48,935 nucleotides of DNA from positions 1 to 48,935 of the forward strand of contig CAMLRX010000014.1 of assembly GCA_946482545.1 (NCBI GenBank), given 5' to 3'. The DNA comes from an uncultured Flavihumibacter sp. (lineage in GTDB: Bacteria; Bacteroidota; Bacteroidia; Chitinophagales; Chitinophagaceae). Below the pieces are notes generated by a model that saw nothing but the letters and a program-made list of their open reading frames with translations, made no database searches and was not told the DNA's origin. Shown here piece after piece: positions 26,159-34,521 of this stretch (the stretch's first letter is position 1; each line of letters begins with the position of its first letter). Made by a program: the position numbers and the translations under genes.

Positions 26159-26506
26159 TTACTCCGCCTCCCGCTCCTTCCGGTCGAGAAAGGAGTTCAG
26201 TAAAGAAAGGATGATGCTGAAAAGCAGCGCATACCAGAAATTACTTACCTCGAAGCCTTTCACGATTTCGCTGCCCAGCAATATCATGAGCGCGTTAATC
26301 ACGAACAGGAACAGCCCGAACGTGAACACCGTCAAAGGAAGCGTGAACAGGATCAGCAATGGTTTTACGAAGGTGTTGAGCAGGGAAAGCACCAGGATGA
26401 TCAGGATGGCCGCCCAGTAATCGGTGATCCTGATACCGGGAAGCACATGCGAAAGCCCCAGCGCCACGGCTGCAGTGAACAAGGTGCGGAGTACAAACCT
26501 GACCAT
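26159..26506 (-). CDS. Phage-holin-4-like (YvlD/DUF360) membrane protein
   Basis: A 115-residue membrane protein with four hydrophobic helices (for example ALGLSHVLPGIRI, AAILIILVLSLLNTFVKPLL, FTFGLFLFVINALMILLG and YALLFSIILSLLNSFL). The motif LLNTFVKPLL and the spacing fit the phage_holin_4_2/YvlD family, which is widespread in chromosomes and not a sign of prophage. Function is unknown. Its stop directly abuts the convergent inositol-monophosphatase gene at 26158/26159. Confidence 0.82.
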   Translation of the reverse strand: MVRFVLRTLFTAAVALGLSHVLPGIRITDYWAAILIILVLSLLNTFVKPLLILFTLPLTVFTFGLFLFVINALMILLGSEIVKGFEVSNFWYALLFSIILSLLNSFLDRKEREAE

Positions 26507-26535
26507 AAACGGAGTTTTGCTAAAAGTACAAAAAC

Positions 26536-27843
26536 CTATACAACCACCATTTCATAAAAATCTTCGTCCACCAGGTATTTCTGTGCCAGGTCCCGGAGTT
26601 CCTGCGCCGAAATGGTTTTGATCACTTCTATGGAACGGTTGAAATACGTCTCATCAAGGTTGTTCAGGATAATATTCTTCCACCTGCTCATCACCTGGAA
26701 GGGACCATCGAGGTCGCCGAGCAGAGAACCCATCATGAAGTTGCGCACCAGTTGCAGTTCATCGTCTTCGATCAGCTCTTCGCGGAGGATGTTCATTTCC
26801 TTATACACTTCCTGCACGGTAGCCTCACAAACACCGGTACCCGCTTCTGTGGAAATGGCCCAGGCGGTATCGCCGATATGGTTCTGGATATAACTGTAAA
26901 TGCCGTAAGTATAGCCTTTGTCTTCGCGGATATTGCTCATCAGCCTGGAGCCGAAGAAGCCGCCGAACACGTTGTTGAGCACCTGTACTTTCTGGAAGTC
27001 GGGATGGTGGCGGTTCGGGAAAGGCCGGGCCAGTCGTATAGCGCCCTGCACACCATCGGGATCGTTTTGTATCCGTGATTTTTTTTGCGCGGCAGGCGCC
27101 AGCGGATATACTTTTTCAGGCGCGGCGCCATGGAGGGGAAGGTCGCCGAAATAGTTGTTCAGCAACAATTCCAGGTTATCGGGCAACAGACCGGCGAGGA
27201 ACAAAACACATTTTCCTTCCTGGTAGTAGGTTTTATAGAACTGGCGGAGCTGTTCGGCGGTAAGTGCGTCATAGTCTTCCGCCCGGCTGTATTTCCCGTA
27301 CGGGTGCGCTTCACCGTAAATCTGCGCGTCAATAAGCCGGTTGGCTACGTAATCGCATTTTTTCAGGTTCACCAGCAATCTTTGTTTCGCGTTCTGCGTG
27401 TAGATGGCCAGTTCTTCCTCCGGGAAAACCGCTTCGGTGATGAGTTCCCGCACCACGGGCAAAAGACTTTCCAGGTGTTTGTTCAGTCCGGATAAATTGA
27501 TTACCGCGGTTTCATTGTAGCAGGAGCGCGTAAGATATGCGCCGTAGTATTCAAACTGCTCGTTCAGTTCAAAAGCAGAGTGCTTTTTCGTGCCGTTCTT
27601 GAGCAGGCTATTTGTAGCGGGCGCAACATTGTTGCTGGTTTCGTAACTGTTTCCGGCATAAAAAACCCATTCCGCCTGGAAAACATCCTGCGTACCACCA
27701 TGAACGGCGTACACATCCACACCATTGTTCAGCTTAAAGTGCCGGTAGGGTGGAAGGGTGAGATGGAGTGATGCGGTATCTATGATGGCAGGCGCTTTCT
27801 TCCTGTTGAGCGTTTGTTTCAAATTCGTTTCTTTTACTATCAC
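26536..27843 (-). CDS. M16 family peptidase, non-catalytic subunit
   Basis: A 435-residue M16 fold protein (IRLARPFPNRHHPDFQKVQV, NNVFGGFFGSRLMSNIREDK, YTYGIYSYI). The zinc-binding HxxEH motif is missing: the equivalent position reads ATNSLLKNGTKKHSAFELNE. It is therefore probably the inactive half of a heterodimer, like alpha-MPP. The gene lies 23 bp downstream of a catalytically intact M16 gene, which supports that pairing. No signal peptide is visible, so the complex may be cytoplasmic. Confidence 0.88.
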   Translation of the reverse strand: MIVKETNLKQTLNRKKAPAIIDTASLHLTLPPYRHFKLNNGVDVYAVHGGTQDVFQAEWVFYAGNSYETSNNVAPATNSLLKNGTKKHSAFELNEQFEYYGAYLTRSCYNETAVINLSGLNKHLESLLPVVRELITEAVFPEEELAIYTQNAKQRLLVNLKKCDYVANRLIDAQIYGEAHPYGKYSRAEDYDALTAEQLRQFYKTYYQEGKCVLFLAGLLPDNLELLLNNYFGDLPLHGAAPEKVYPLAPAAQKKSRIQNDPDGVQGAIRLARPFPNRHHPDFQKVQVLNNVFGGFFGSRLMSNIREDKGYTYGIYSYIQNHIGDTAWAISTEAGTGVCEATVQEVYKEMNILREELIEDDELQLVRNFMMGSLLGDLDGPFQVMSRWKNIILNNLDETYFNRSIEVIKTISAQELRDLAQKYLVDEDFYEMVVV

Positions 27844-27866
27844 CTTGTGCTGTATTTTAAGGAAGA

Positions 27867-29105
27867 TCAGTTCTCCCTGAAATAATGAATCGTGTTTGCA
27901 TTATTGATATCGAATATACTGCGGCTGGACTCCAGGATTTCCTCCCTTGTTACTGAACTGTAATGCTCCAGTTCATGTTGCATCCGGTTGGGATCGCCGA
28001 GCAGTTCGTAGAACGCGAGACTTCCGGCGCGGTTCATCACACTCATGTCTTCAAAAGCGATCATGCTTTCGGTTTTGTTCTTCACTTTCTCCAGTTCCGC
28101 TTCGGTTATGCCTTCCTGTTTCAGTTTATCAAGTTCTTCTTCTATTGCCTTTTCAGCCTCCTCCATTTTCACGCCCTGCACCAGTTTTCCTGAAATCGTG
28201 AGCAACCCGGGATCAACCGAGCCGAAATGGTAACAGTCGATATTGCTGAAGAGTTGTTTTTCCTTCACCAGCGACTGGAACAACCGGGATGAACCGCCGC
28301 CGCTGAGCACTTCTGAAATCAGGTCTGCCGTATAATACTCACGGTGGAGCCTACCCGCCATGTGATAGGTTCTGTAGAATGCATCCAGCGGAACGTTAGA
28401 CTTCAGTTCCAGCCTCCGGTGTTCGTGCTGTGGTTTTTCAACCGGAAGCGCGCGCACATACTTTTCTCCGGAAGGAATATCGCCGAACCATTTTTCCGCC
28501 AGGGCCTTCACTTTTTCAGTGGTCACATTTCCGGCAACCACCAGTATCGCGTTGATGGGACGGTAATGCTTAAAGAAGAAGGCTTTTACATCTTCCAGCG
28601 TGGCGTTTTCAATGTGGGAAAGTTCCCGGCCAATGGTCATCCATTTGTAAGGATGCTCTTTGTAGGCCAGTTCCCGCATTTTGTGCCACACATCGCCGTA
28701 AGGCTTGTTCAGGTAATGCTCTTTAAACTCTTCAGACACCACTTTCCGCTGTACCTCCAGGCTTTTTTTGCTGAAGGCCAGGCTCAGCATACGGTCACTT
28801 TCGAGCCAGAACGCGGTTTCCAGGTTCTCGGCAGGCAATTGTATGTAGTAATTGGTGAGGTCGTTTGTGGTATAAGCATTGTTCTCGCCACCCGCCATCT
28901 GTAAGGGATCATCGTATTCCGGGATATTGATGCTGCCGCCGAACATCAGGTGTTCGAAGAGGTGGGCGAAGCCGGTTTTAGCGGGATCCTCATCTTTGGC
29001 GCCTACATCATACATCACGTTAACAACGGCCATGGGCGTGGAAAGGTCGGGGTGAACCAGCACCCTTAGCCCGTTGGCCAGGGTGAATCGGTCGAAATGA
29101 ACCAT
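27867..29105 (-). CDS. M16 family zinc peptidase, catalytic subunit
   Basis: A 412-residue pitrilysin-type metallopeptidase from the ATG at 29105. The zinc motif HLFEH (His48, Glu51, His52) is intact, and the third-ligand region EEFKEHYLNKPYGDVW follows about 75 residues later. The C-terminal half carries YYTADLISEVLSGGGSSRL, the substrate-binding domain. An upstream TTG at 29156 would add 17 residues of non-M16 sequence and overlaps a hairpin, so ATG is preferred. Together with the next gene it should form a two-subunit peptidase chamber that degrades oligopeptides. Confidence 0.9.
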   Translation of the reverse strand: MVHFDRFTLANGLRVLVHPDLSTPMAVVNVMYDVGAKDEDPAKTGFAHLFEHLMFGGSINIPEYDDPLQMAGGENNAYTTNDLTNYYIQLPAENLETAFWLESDRMLSLAFSKKSLEVQRKVVSEEFKEHYLNKPYGDVWHKMRELAYKEHPYKWMTIGRELSHIENATLEDVKAFFFKHYRPINAILVVAGNVTTEKVKALAEKWFGDIPSGEKYVRALPVEKPQHEHRRLELKSNVPLDAFYRTYHMAGRLHREYYTADLISEVLSGGGSSRLFQSLVKEKQLFSNIDCYHFGSVDPGLLTISGKLVQGVKMEEAEKAIEEELDKLKQEGITEAELEKVKNKTESMIAFEDMSVMNRAGSLAFYELLGDPNRMQHELEHYSSVTREEILESSRSIFDINNANTIHYFREN

Positions 29106-29134
29106 ATTATGAATCTGTTGAATGAAAAATCGGG

Positions 29135-29154
29135 GCGGAAGTTTCTGCTTCCGC
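29135..29154. other. Short hairpin in the M16 operon leader
   Basis: GCGGAAG (29135-29141) and CTTCCGC (29148-29154) form a perfect 7-bp stem with a 6-nt loop, 30 nt upstream of the M16 start codon. No T-run follows in the direction of transcription. It may affect translation or mRNA stability; that is speculative. Confidence 0.35.
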
Positions 29155-29164
29155 AATTAAACAG

Positions 29165-29180
29165 CAAAAGTACAAACATA
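29165..29180 (-). promoter_or_regulatory. Two -7 elements upstream of the M16 operon
   Basis: On the minus strand TATGTTTG (29180-29173) and TACTTTTG (29172-29165) lie back to back, both full TAnnTTTG matches. Transcription should begin near 29160, giving a leader of about 50 nt that contains the hairpin at 29135-29154. Confidence 0.4.
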
Positions 29181-29248
29181 GTTGTTAAAGGGATAATAAT
29201 GGGCTGGCCCGATAATTGTAAATTACGGGCAGACCAAATTATACGAAC

Positions 29249-30109
29249 ATGAAACTGAATAGATTATTGTTTGCCGCGGCCGCTCCCGTATTGTTATTTT
29301 CCTGTGTAAGCAGCAAAAAATACAAGTCGCAGGTGGCCCGTTACGAAGAATTAAGCGCCAACTACGCCAAACTTCAGGGCGATGCGAAAGCATGCGAAGA
29401 TGAAAGGGCTTCGCTCCGGCTCAGTAAAAGTCAGTTGGAAGCCGATATGGCCAATCTCAACAAGCAGATCGATTTCCTGAAACAGAACAATACCCAGGCG
29501 CTGAAACAACTGGAGGACCTCTCCGTAATCAGCTCCCAACAGGCGGAAAGCATCAAGAAATCGATGGAAAACATCGGCGCGAAAGACGCTTATATCCAGG
29601 ATCTGCAAACCTCACTCGCCCGCAAAGACTCGCTTAACATGGCCCTGGTGATGAACCTGAAAGGCGCCATCGGCAACATAAACGACGAAGACATCAACAT
29701 CAAAGTAGACAAGGGCGTGGTGTACATCGATATCTCCGATAAACTGCTATTCAAAAGCGGCAGCTACGACGTTACCGACCGCGCCAAAGAAGTACTGGGC
29801 AAAGTGGCGCTGGTACTTAAAAACCAACCCAACATTGAATTTATGGTGGAAGGCCATACCGATAATGTGCCTTTCAAACGGGGCGTACTCATCGACAACT
29901 GGGACCTGAGCGTTAAACGCGCAACTTCCGTGATCCGTTTGCTGCAGGGAGAATACGGGCTTGATCCCGCGAAAATGTCTGCAGCGGGTCGTGCGGAGTA
30001 CCATCCTGTTGGATCGAATGATTCTGCGGAGGGAAAAGCGGCGAACAGGCGGACAAGGATTGTGATATTGCCGCAGTTGGATCAGTTTTTTAAGTTGCTG
30101 GAGAAGTAG
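29249..30109 (+). CDS. OmpA-family lipoprotein with coiled coil
   Basis: A 286-residue protein. A lipoprotein signal ends at the lipobox LFSC (Cys19). Residues about 25-115 form a long, heptad-like helical segment rich in Gln, Lys, Asp and Leu. Residues about 145-280 form an OmpA C-terminal peptidoglycan-binding domain: DKLLFKSGSYDVTD, MVEGHTDNVPF, NWDLSVKRATSVIRLL, SAAGRAEYHPVGSND and NRRTRIVILP. It should tether the outer membrane to peptidoglycan. The gene is alone, and is followed by a repeat-rich region before any other gene. Confidence 0.93.
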   Translation: MKLNRLLFAAAAPVLLFSCVSSKKYKSQVARYEELSANYAKLQGDAKACEDERASLRLSKSQLEADMANLNKQIDFLKQNNTQALKQLEDLSVISSQQAESIKKSMENIGAKDAYIQDLQTSLARKDSLNMALVMNLKGAIGNINDEDINIKVDKGVVYIDISDKLLFKSGSYDVTDRAKEVLGKVALVLKNQPNIEFMVEGHTDNVPFKRGVLIDNWDLSVKRATSVIRLLQGEYGLDPAKMSAAGRAEYHPVGSNDSAEGKAANRRTRIVILPQLDQFFKLLEK

Positions 30110-30111
30110 TT

Positions 30112-30375
30112 TTCACGCAGGGGTTTTTCACGCGACTGCTTTGTGCTTCGCACTGCGCAGCGCCAAGAAGCAAGGACGCAAGGCCTTGAATAGTGGCTGC
30201 AGCTTTGTTTGGGAGAGAATTTGTTTCTCGCAACGGCGCACTGCTTCGTACCTCGCAGACGCAACGCCTTGAGTAGTAGATGCAGCTTTGTTTGGGAGAG
30301 GTTAATTTCTCGCGTTGTCGCACAAGCTTCCTGTTTCATTCCTCGCAGGTGCAACATGTTGAGTAGTCGTAATAG
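30112..30375. repeat. Tandem degenerate intergenic repeat (three units)
   Basis: Three related units follow the OmpA gene. Units one and two share an exact 19-mer, GCAGCTTTGTTTGGGAGAG, at 30199-30217 and 30282-30300, which gives a period of 83 bp. Unit three, from about 30305, keeps TTTCTCGCG, CCTCGCAGGTGCAAC and TTGAGTAGT but is diverged elsewhere. The first unit also contains the dispersed block (TTCACGC, CTGCTTTGTGCTTCGCACTG, AGCAAGGACGCAAGGCCTTG at 30127-30188) that recurs inverted near 30.6 kb. No protein-coding frame is credible here. Confidence 0.75.
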
Positions 30376-30436
30376 ATTAAAAAAAGGAAAACACCTGCAA
30401 TGAATGGGGTAGGTAGAAAGTTAATCATCAATTTTG

Positions 30437-30471
30437 AATCAGGTGAAGCTTAAGTCCAGCTTCACCTGATT
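30437..30471. terminator. Bidirectional intrinsic terminator
   Basis: A perfect 14-bp stem (AATCAGGTGAAGCT at 30437-30450, AGCTTCACCTGATT at 30458-30471) with a 7-nt loop. A T-rich tract follows on the plus strand, and TTCAAAATTGATG follows on the minus strand. It lies between the OmpA gene and the small secreted-protein gene, which are convergent. Confidence 0.75.
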
Positions 30472-30551
30472 TTGTATTATACAGACCCCAGTTTCAAAAG
30501 CATGCGAGCAATAAAAAGCCCTGGCCCCAATGCCGAAAATAAGCCAATGCA

Positions 30552-30630
30552 AAAACAAACAAGGCCTTGCGTCCTTGCTCCATTGCGTCTGCGCAGTGCG
30601 AAGCACAAAGCAGTTGCGTGAAAAAAAAAA
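30552..30630 (-). repeat. Inverted copy of the dispersed intergenic repeat
   Basis: Read on the minus strand, TTCACGCAACTGCTTTGTGC and the following CACTGCGCAG match 30127-30160 with one difference, and GCAAGGACGCAAGGCCTTG matches the end of the same unit. The two copies form a long imperfect inverted repeat spanning the terminator at 30437-30471. An A-run (30610-30620) borders this copy. Confidence 0.75.
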
Positions 30631-30650
30631 GCACCTGTGCGAACCCATAC

Positions 30651-30992
30651 CTACCTTCTTTTCCCCTCCATCCGATCCACATACTCCACACTCCCCAGCC
30701 TCATTTTCACCGGAAACCTGATTGTTTTCTCCAGCTTCCACTCCTGCGCACAGAAAAACCCCCAATGCTTCGTATGAAAATCCGCCATTAAAGGTTTAAT
30801 TATTTGCTTAACGGCAACTCCCGAATCTGCCGATAAAAACCTTGTGCTGAACAGGAAAACAGGGCTGGCATGATTTTTTTTCCACAAAATTCCCGTAGTA
30901 TCCACCAAAGAAAATTCTGGCACCTTTTGAGAAAAAGATTTGAATACCAAAGTATTAAGTAAGATCAAAAAAACTATAACAACTCTTTGCAT
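30651..30992 (-). CDS. Small secreted hypothetical protein (113 aa)
   Basis: A 113-residue protein that starts MQRVVIVFLILLNTLVFKSF with a signal peptide, probably cleaved after FSQ. The mature part keeps ASPVFLFSTRFLSADSG and the C-terminal RLGSVEYVDRMEGKRR, a pattern I associate with a small exported family in Chitinophagaceae, though I cannot name it. Two cysteines or fewer are present, so a disulfide-rich fold is not implied. The gene is divergent from rpoN, 104 bp apart. Confidence 0.6.
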   Translation of the reverse strand: MQRVVIVFLILLNTLVFKSFSQKVPEFSLVDTTGILWKKNHASPVFLFSTRFLSADSGVAVKQIIKPLMADFHTKHWGFFCAQEWKLEKTIRFPVKMRLGSVEYVDRMEGKRR

Positions 30993-31096
30993 GCGCTGTA
31001 TTTGATTTGTTCCTACATTTACGGCAAGATTTTTGATAGAGGCCGGAAAATCCGGCAGAACAGATTCAAAGTTATAAAAATCCCAGGCCCGGAATT

Positions 31097-32584
31097 ATGT
31101 CGTTAAGTCAATCTTTACAACAAAAACTACTTCAGAAATTATCTCCTCAACAAATCCAGTTGATGAAGTTATTGCAGGTGCCTACAGCTAACCTGGAGGA
31201 ACGCATCAAAGAAGAGCTGGAAGAGAATCCTGCGTTGGAGCAGGGAGAAGATATGAATGAAGATGCTTTTTCCGAAGAACAGGCCGACGAATTTGATGCC
31301 GGAGAAGAAGATTATGAGCCGGATGGCAGCGCCGATGAATACGAGAACATCGACATCAGCGAATATGTGGCGGACGATGACGGGGAAATTGCTGATTACA
31401 AACTGAAAGACGATAACTATCCTGAACTCGACGACCAACGCACCATTCCCTACAAAGTAGAAACCTCCTTCCACGAACTGCTGCTGGAACAACTCGGCAT
31501 GATGAAACTGGAAGATGCACAACGGGTAATCGCAGAACAGATTGTGGGCAGCATCGACGATGATGGTTACCTACGGCGGGAAGTAAGTTCTATCGTAGAT
31601 GACCTCGCGTTCCGCCAGAACATCTCCACTACGGAAGAGGAGGTGGAAACACTCATTAAAAGAATACAACGCTTCGATCCTGCCGGTGTTTGTGCACGCG
31701 ATCTCCGGGAATGCCTGCTCCTGCAACTGGAACGGAAAAAAGGAGAGTCCCGCTCCGTAGACCAGGCGATCGAAGTGCTCACCGACTATTTCGATGAATT
31801 CACCAAGAAACATTACGAAAAAATACAAAAGGGTCTGAACATCAGCGATGAGCAACTCAAAGAGATTATTCAACAGATCATCCGGCTGAGTCCGAAACCC
31901 GGCGGCAATATCGGCAGTATGAACAAAGCCGAAAGTTATGTGGTACCCGATTTCTTCATCCACAACAACGCCGGCAAACTGGAACTGACCCTGAACTCCA
32001 GGAATGCCCCGGACCTCCGCATCAGTGAAGGATACCGCGACATGCTCCGGGATTACGACAAAGGCGCTAAAAAAGACAAACGCCAGAAGGAAGCCGTGAT
32101 CTTCATCAAACAAAAGATCGACGCCGCCAAATGGTTCATCGATGCCATCAAACAACGGCAACATACCCTGCTCTCCACGATGGGCACCATCATGGATTAT
32201 CAACAGGAGTTCTTCCTCACAGGCGATGAAACCACCCTTCGCCCCATGATCCTCAAAGATATCGCGGAGCGCACCGGGTTGGATATTTCTACCGTGAGCC
32301 GTGTGGCCAACAGCAAATTCGTGCAAACGGAGTTCGGTACCTACCGCCTGAAGTTTTTCTTCAGCGAATCACTCAGTACCGAAAGCGGGGAAGAGGTGTC
32401 TACCCGAGAGGTGAAAAAGATCCTAAGCGATATGGTGGAAGGCGAAGACAAGCGTAAGCCGCTGAGCGACGAGAAATTAACCGACCTTCTTCAGGAGAAA
32501 GGTTATAATATTGCACGCAGAACAGTGGCCAAATACAGGGAGCAACTTAATATTCCCGTAGCAAGGCTGCGCAAAGAATTGTAA
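31097..32584 (+). CDS. rpoN: RNA polymerase sigma-54 factor
   Basis: A 495-residue sigma-54. Region I is the Gln/Leu-rich N-terminus (SQSLQQKLLQKLSPQQIQLM) that contacts enhancer-binding proteins. Residues about 48-115 are an acidic Asp/Glu-rich region II, longer than in Proteobacteria. The core-binding region, a helix-turn-helix (LKDIAERTGLDISTVSRVAN) and the RpoN box ARRTVAKYRE (473-482) follow. It directs transcription from -24/-12 promoters with an AAA+ activator, none of which is in the window. A membrane-protein gene starts at the base after the stop codon. Confidence 0.98.
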   Translation: MSLSQSLQQKLLQKLSPQQIQLMKLLQVPTANLEERIKEELEENPALEQGEDMNEDAFSEEQADEFDAGEEDYEPDGSADEYENIDISEYVADDDGEIADYKLKDDNYPELDDQRTIPYKVETSFHELLLEQLGMMKLEDAQRVIAEQIVGSIDDDGYLRREVSSIVDDLAFRQNISTTEEEVETLIKRIQRFDPAGVCARDLRECLLLQLERKKGESRSVDQAIEVLTDYFDEFTKKHYEKIQKGLNISDEQLKEIIQQIIRLSPKPGGNIGSMNKAESYVVPDFFIHNNAGKLELTLNSRNAPDLRISEGYRDMLRDYDKGAKKDKRQKEAVIFIKQKIDAAKWFIDAIKQRQHTLLSTMGTIMDYQQEFFLTGDETTLRPMILKDIAERTGLDISTVSRVANSKFVQTEFGTYRLKFFFSESLSTESGEEVSTREVKKILSDMVEGEDKRKPLSDEKLTDLLQEKGYNIARRTVAKYREQLNIPVARLRKEL

Positions 32585-33232
32585 ATGCAGGCCGAACAAA
32601 CTTTCAAGCCGAATATCATCTTAAGGGCGCTGGCACAACTGGTGTCTTATGTTTTTCACCCGCTGTTCATTCCATTGTATGTAACGGCTTTCATCGTATA
32701 TCAATACCCTTATTTTTTTGCGGGATTCGATAACAGGGGGCACATCAAAGTATTGATGTCGGTGTTCATCAACCTCTGTTTTTTCCCTGCGCTGGTCGTG
32801 TTTCTGTTGTGGCGGCTGAAGTTCGCTTCTTCGATTATGCTCCGCACGCAGAAGGAGCGCATCATTCCTTTTGCCGCCAGCCTGGTATTTTATTTCTGGG
32901 CCTGGTATGTTTTCCGGGAACAACCGCAAATGCCCCGCATGTTCGTGCAGTTCCTTTTTGGCGCTTTCCTGGGTGTTTCCGGTGCCTGGATGGCGAACAT
33001 CTTCATTAAAATCAGTATGCACACAACAGCCATAGGTGGTATGGCGGCTTACATGCTGCTGCTCGCTTTCAATGGCGACATCGCCATGGGCGGATATCTC
33101 TCCATCGCTTTACTCATCTCCGGGTTGGTAGGAACAGCGCGTATGCTTGTTTCGGACCATACTAACATCGAAGTGTATTCGGGTTTCGCGATCGGTGCGC
33201 TGGCCCAGTTGATTGCGGCCTGGTTAGCCTAA
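32585..33232 (+). CDS. PAP2-like multi-pass membrane protein
   Basis: A 215-residue membrane protein with about six hydrophobic helices. The C-terminal part resembles the end of PAP2 lipid phosphatases (RMLVSDHTNIEVYSGFAIG, compare SxxxxxxHxxxD patterns), but the full KxxxxxxRP and PSGH motifs are not visible, so enzymatic activity is doubtful. It begins directly after the rpoN stop codon, so it is translated from the same message. The 3' end overlaps the convergent TIM-barrel gene by 9 bp. Confidence 0.7.
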   Translation: MQAEQTFKPNIILRALAQLVSYVFHPLFIPLYVTAFIVYQYPYFFAGFDNRGHIKVLMSVFINLCFFPALVVFLLWRLKFASSIMLRTQKERIIPFAASLVFYFWAWYVFREQPQMPRMFVQFLFGAFLGVSGAWMANIFIKISMHTTAIGGMAAYMLLLAFNGDIAMGGYLSIALLISGLVGTARMLVSDHTNIEVYSGFAIGALAQLIAAWLA

Positions 33233-34108
33233 CTTCAGCGTTTTAATGTAGTCGTAACTTTTTTTGATGCTGGCGAAAGCTTCCATGTCGAAGTTTTCCT
33301 GCTCCACATAGAAGTGCTTCAGTCCTGAAGTGGACGCGTGTTTGAAAATGGCTTTGTAGTCGATGGAGCCTGAACCCACTTCCGTGTTTTTTGTCGGAAC
33401 TTCTCTATGCATGTCTTTCACGTGCCACATGGCGAACCTGCCTTTGTATTGCTTGAAGAGGTCGATCGGGTCTTTTTTAGCCACTACTGCCCAGTAGATA
33501 TCCAGTTCGAAATCCACCAGATCCGGGGAAGTATTTTTGAGCAGATAATCCAACCCGAAAGAGTCGCCTACTGGCGCGAATTCAAAATCGTGGTTGTGGT
33601 AAGCTACTTTTACGCCTGCGTTTTTTGAGATTGCTGCGGCCTCGTTGAGTTTCCCGGCCATTACTTTATACGTTTCCGGCGAGCGGAACTGTTCGGGTAT
33701 CCAGGGAACGGTTGTGTATTCCTGTCCAAGTGTGGCGGCGGCTTCCGCGATCTGTTTCCATTCATCGGAAGACCCGTTTTTAAAAAGGTATTTTTCCGGC
33801 AGGTAGTGTCCGCTGGTGGTTTTGAGTCCCGCGTCTTTTATTAATTTAGAAAATTCCGAGGGCGTTTTTCCGAAGAAAGTATTTCCCGGCGCCCAGCCGA
33901 ACGTTTCCACATCAGTATAACCTGCGGCAGCGATCTTATCCAGTGTTCCTTTCAGGTCTTTCCCAACAAAATCGCGCAGGGTGTACAATTGAATGCCACA
34001 GGGCTTTTTAGCGGATGAATTTGCGGCAGAAGCCATGCAGGAGGGAAGGAGCAAACTGCCACTGGCAACGATAACTGATTGTTGGAGAAAACTGCGGCGC
34101 GAGGTCAT
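33224..34108 (-). CDS. Tat-exported sugar phosphate isomerase/epimerase-like protein
   Basis: A 294-residue xylose-isomerase-like TIM barrel. The N-terminus TSRRSFLQQSVIVASGSLLL is a twin-arginine signal and is followed by PSC, so it may be a Tat-exported lipoprotein. Barrel motifs include YTLRDFVGKDLKGTLDKIA, VETFGWAPGNTFFGK, VAYHNHDFEFAP, VDFELDIYWAVV and WHVKDMH, with the metal-binding His, Glu and Asp of the family. Relatives include 3-keto-sugar and inosose-type enzymes, which fits a periplasmic oxidised-sugar role like the ThuA and DUF1080 proteins at 15 kb. The exact substrate is unknown. Confidence 0.85.
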   Translation of the reverse strand: MTSRRSFLQQSVIVASGSLLLPSCMASAANSSAKKPCGIQLYTLRDFVGKDLKGTLDKIAAAGYTDVETFGWAPGNTFFGKTPSEFSKLIKDAGLKTTSGHYLPEKYLFKNGSSDEWKQIAEAAATLGQEYTTVPWIPEQFRSPETYKVMAGKLNEAAAISKNAGVKVAYHNHDFEFAPVGDSFGLDYLLKNTSPDLVDFELDIYWAVVAKKDPIDLFKQYKGRFAMWHVKDMHREVPTKNTEVGSGSIDYKAIFKHASTSGLKHFYVEQENFDMEAFASIKKSYDYIKTLKLG

Positions 34109-34161
34109 ATTTTACAGATTTAAGGGATACAAGATACTGAAAAACGGTTTAGTTTCGCCGG

Positions 34162-34521
34162 ATGAAGAAGATGTATCACCTAGCCACCTGCGATACCTGC
34201 CAGCGCATCATCGAAGAAACTGGTGTTGCTGATAAAAAGATCACTTTACAAAACATCAAGGTTGAAAAAATTACGTCGGAGCAACTGGATGCCATGAAGG
34301 AAATGGCCGGTTCGTACGAGGCGCTGTTCAGCAGGAGGGCCACCAAATACAAGGAAATGGGGCTGAAAGACAAACCCCTCACAGAAAAGGACTACCGCAA
34401 ACTGATCCTTGAAGAATATACTTTTCTGAAGCGTCCCGTTACCATACTCGATAAGCAGATTTTTATCGGGAACGATAAAAAAACGGTGGCCGCTTTGAAA
34501 GATGCCGTGGCTAAGCTGTAA
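34162..34521 (+). CDS. ArsC/Spx family thioredoxin-fold protein
   Basis: A 119-residue ArsC-fold protein with a CDTC motif (Cys10, Cys13) in the active-site loop. The CxxC pattern is shared with Spx rather than with classic arsenate reductase (Cys-x5-Arg). It also has SRRATKYKEMGL, LKRPVTILDKQIFIGND and a length typical of Spx/YffB relatives. There are no ars operon genes beside it, so a redox or regulatory role is more likely than arsenate reduction. TAGTTTCG (34150-34157) ends 5 nt before the ATG and could be a degenerate -7 box. Confidence 0.8.
   Translation: MKKMYHLATCDTCQRIIEETGVADKKITLQNIKVEKITSEQLDAMKEMAGSYEALFSRRATKYKEMGLKDKPLTEKDYRKLILEEYTFLKRPVTILDKQIFIGNDKKTVAALKDAVAKL

Noticed and set aside
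26159..26506. Holin-like protein as a sign of prophage
   Set aside because: The YvlD/phage_holin_4_2 family is common in bacterial chromosomes and no other phage gene is nearby.
30112..30375. Possible CRISPR array
   Set aside because: There are only two to three units, with an 83-bp period, diverged repeats and no uniform spacers or cas genes.
34162..34521. Arsenate resistance gene
   Set aside because: The CxxC active site is Spx-like and no arsR, arsB or acr3 gene is adjacent.
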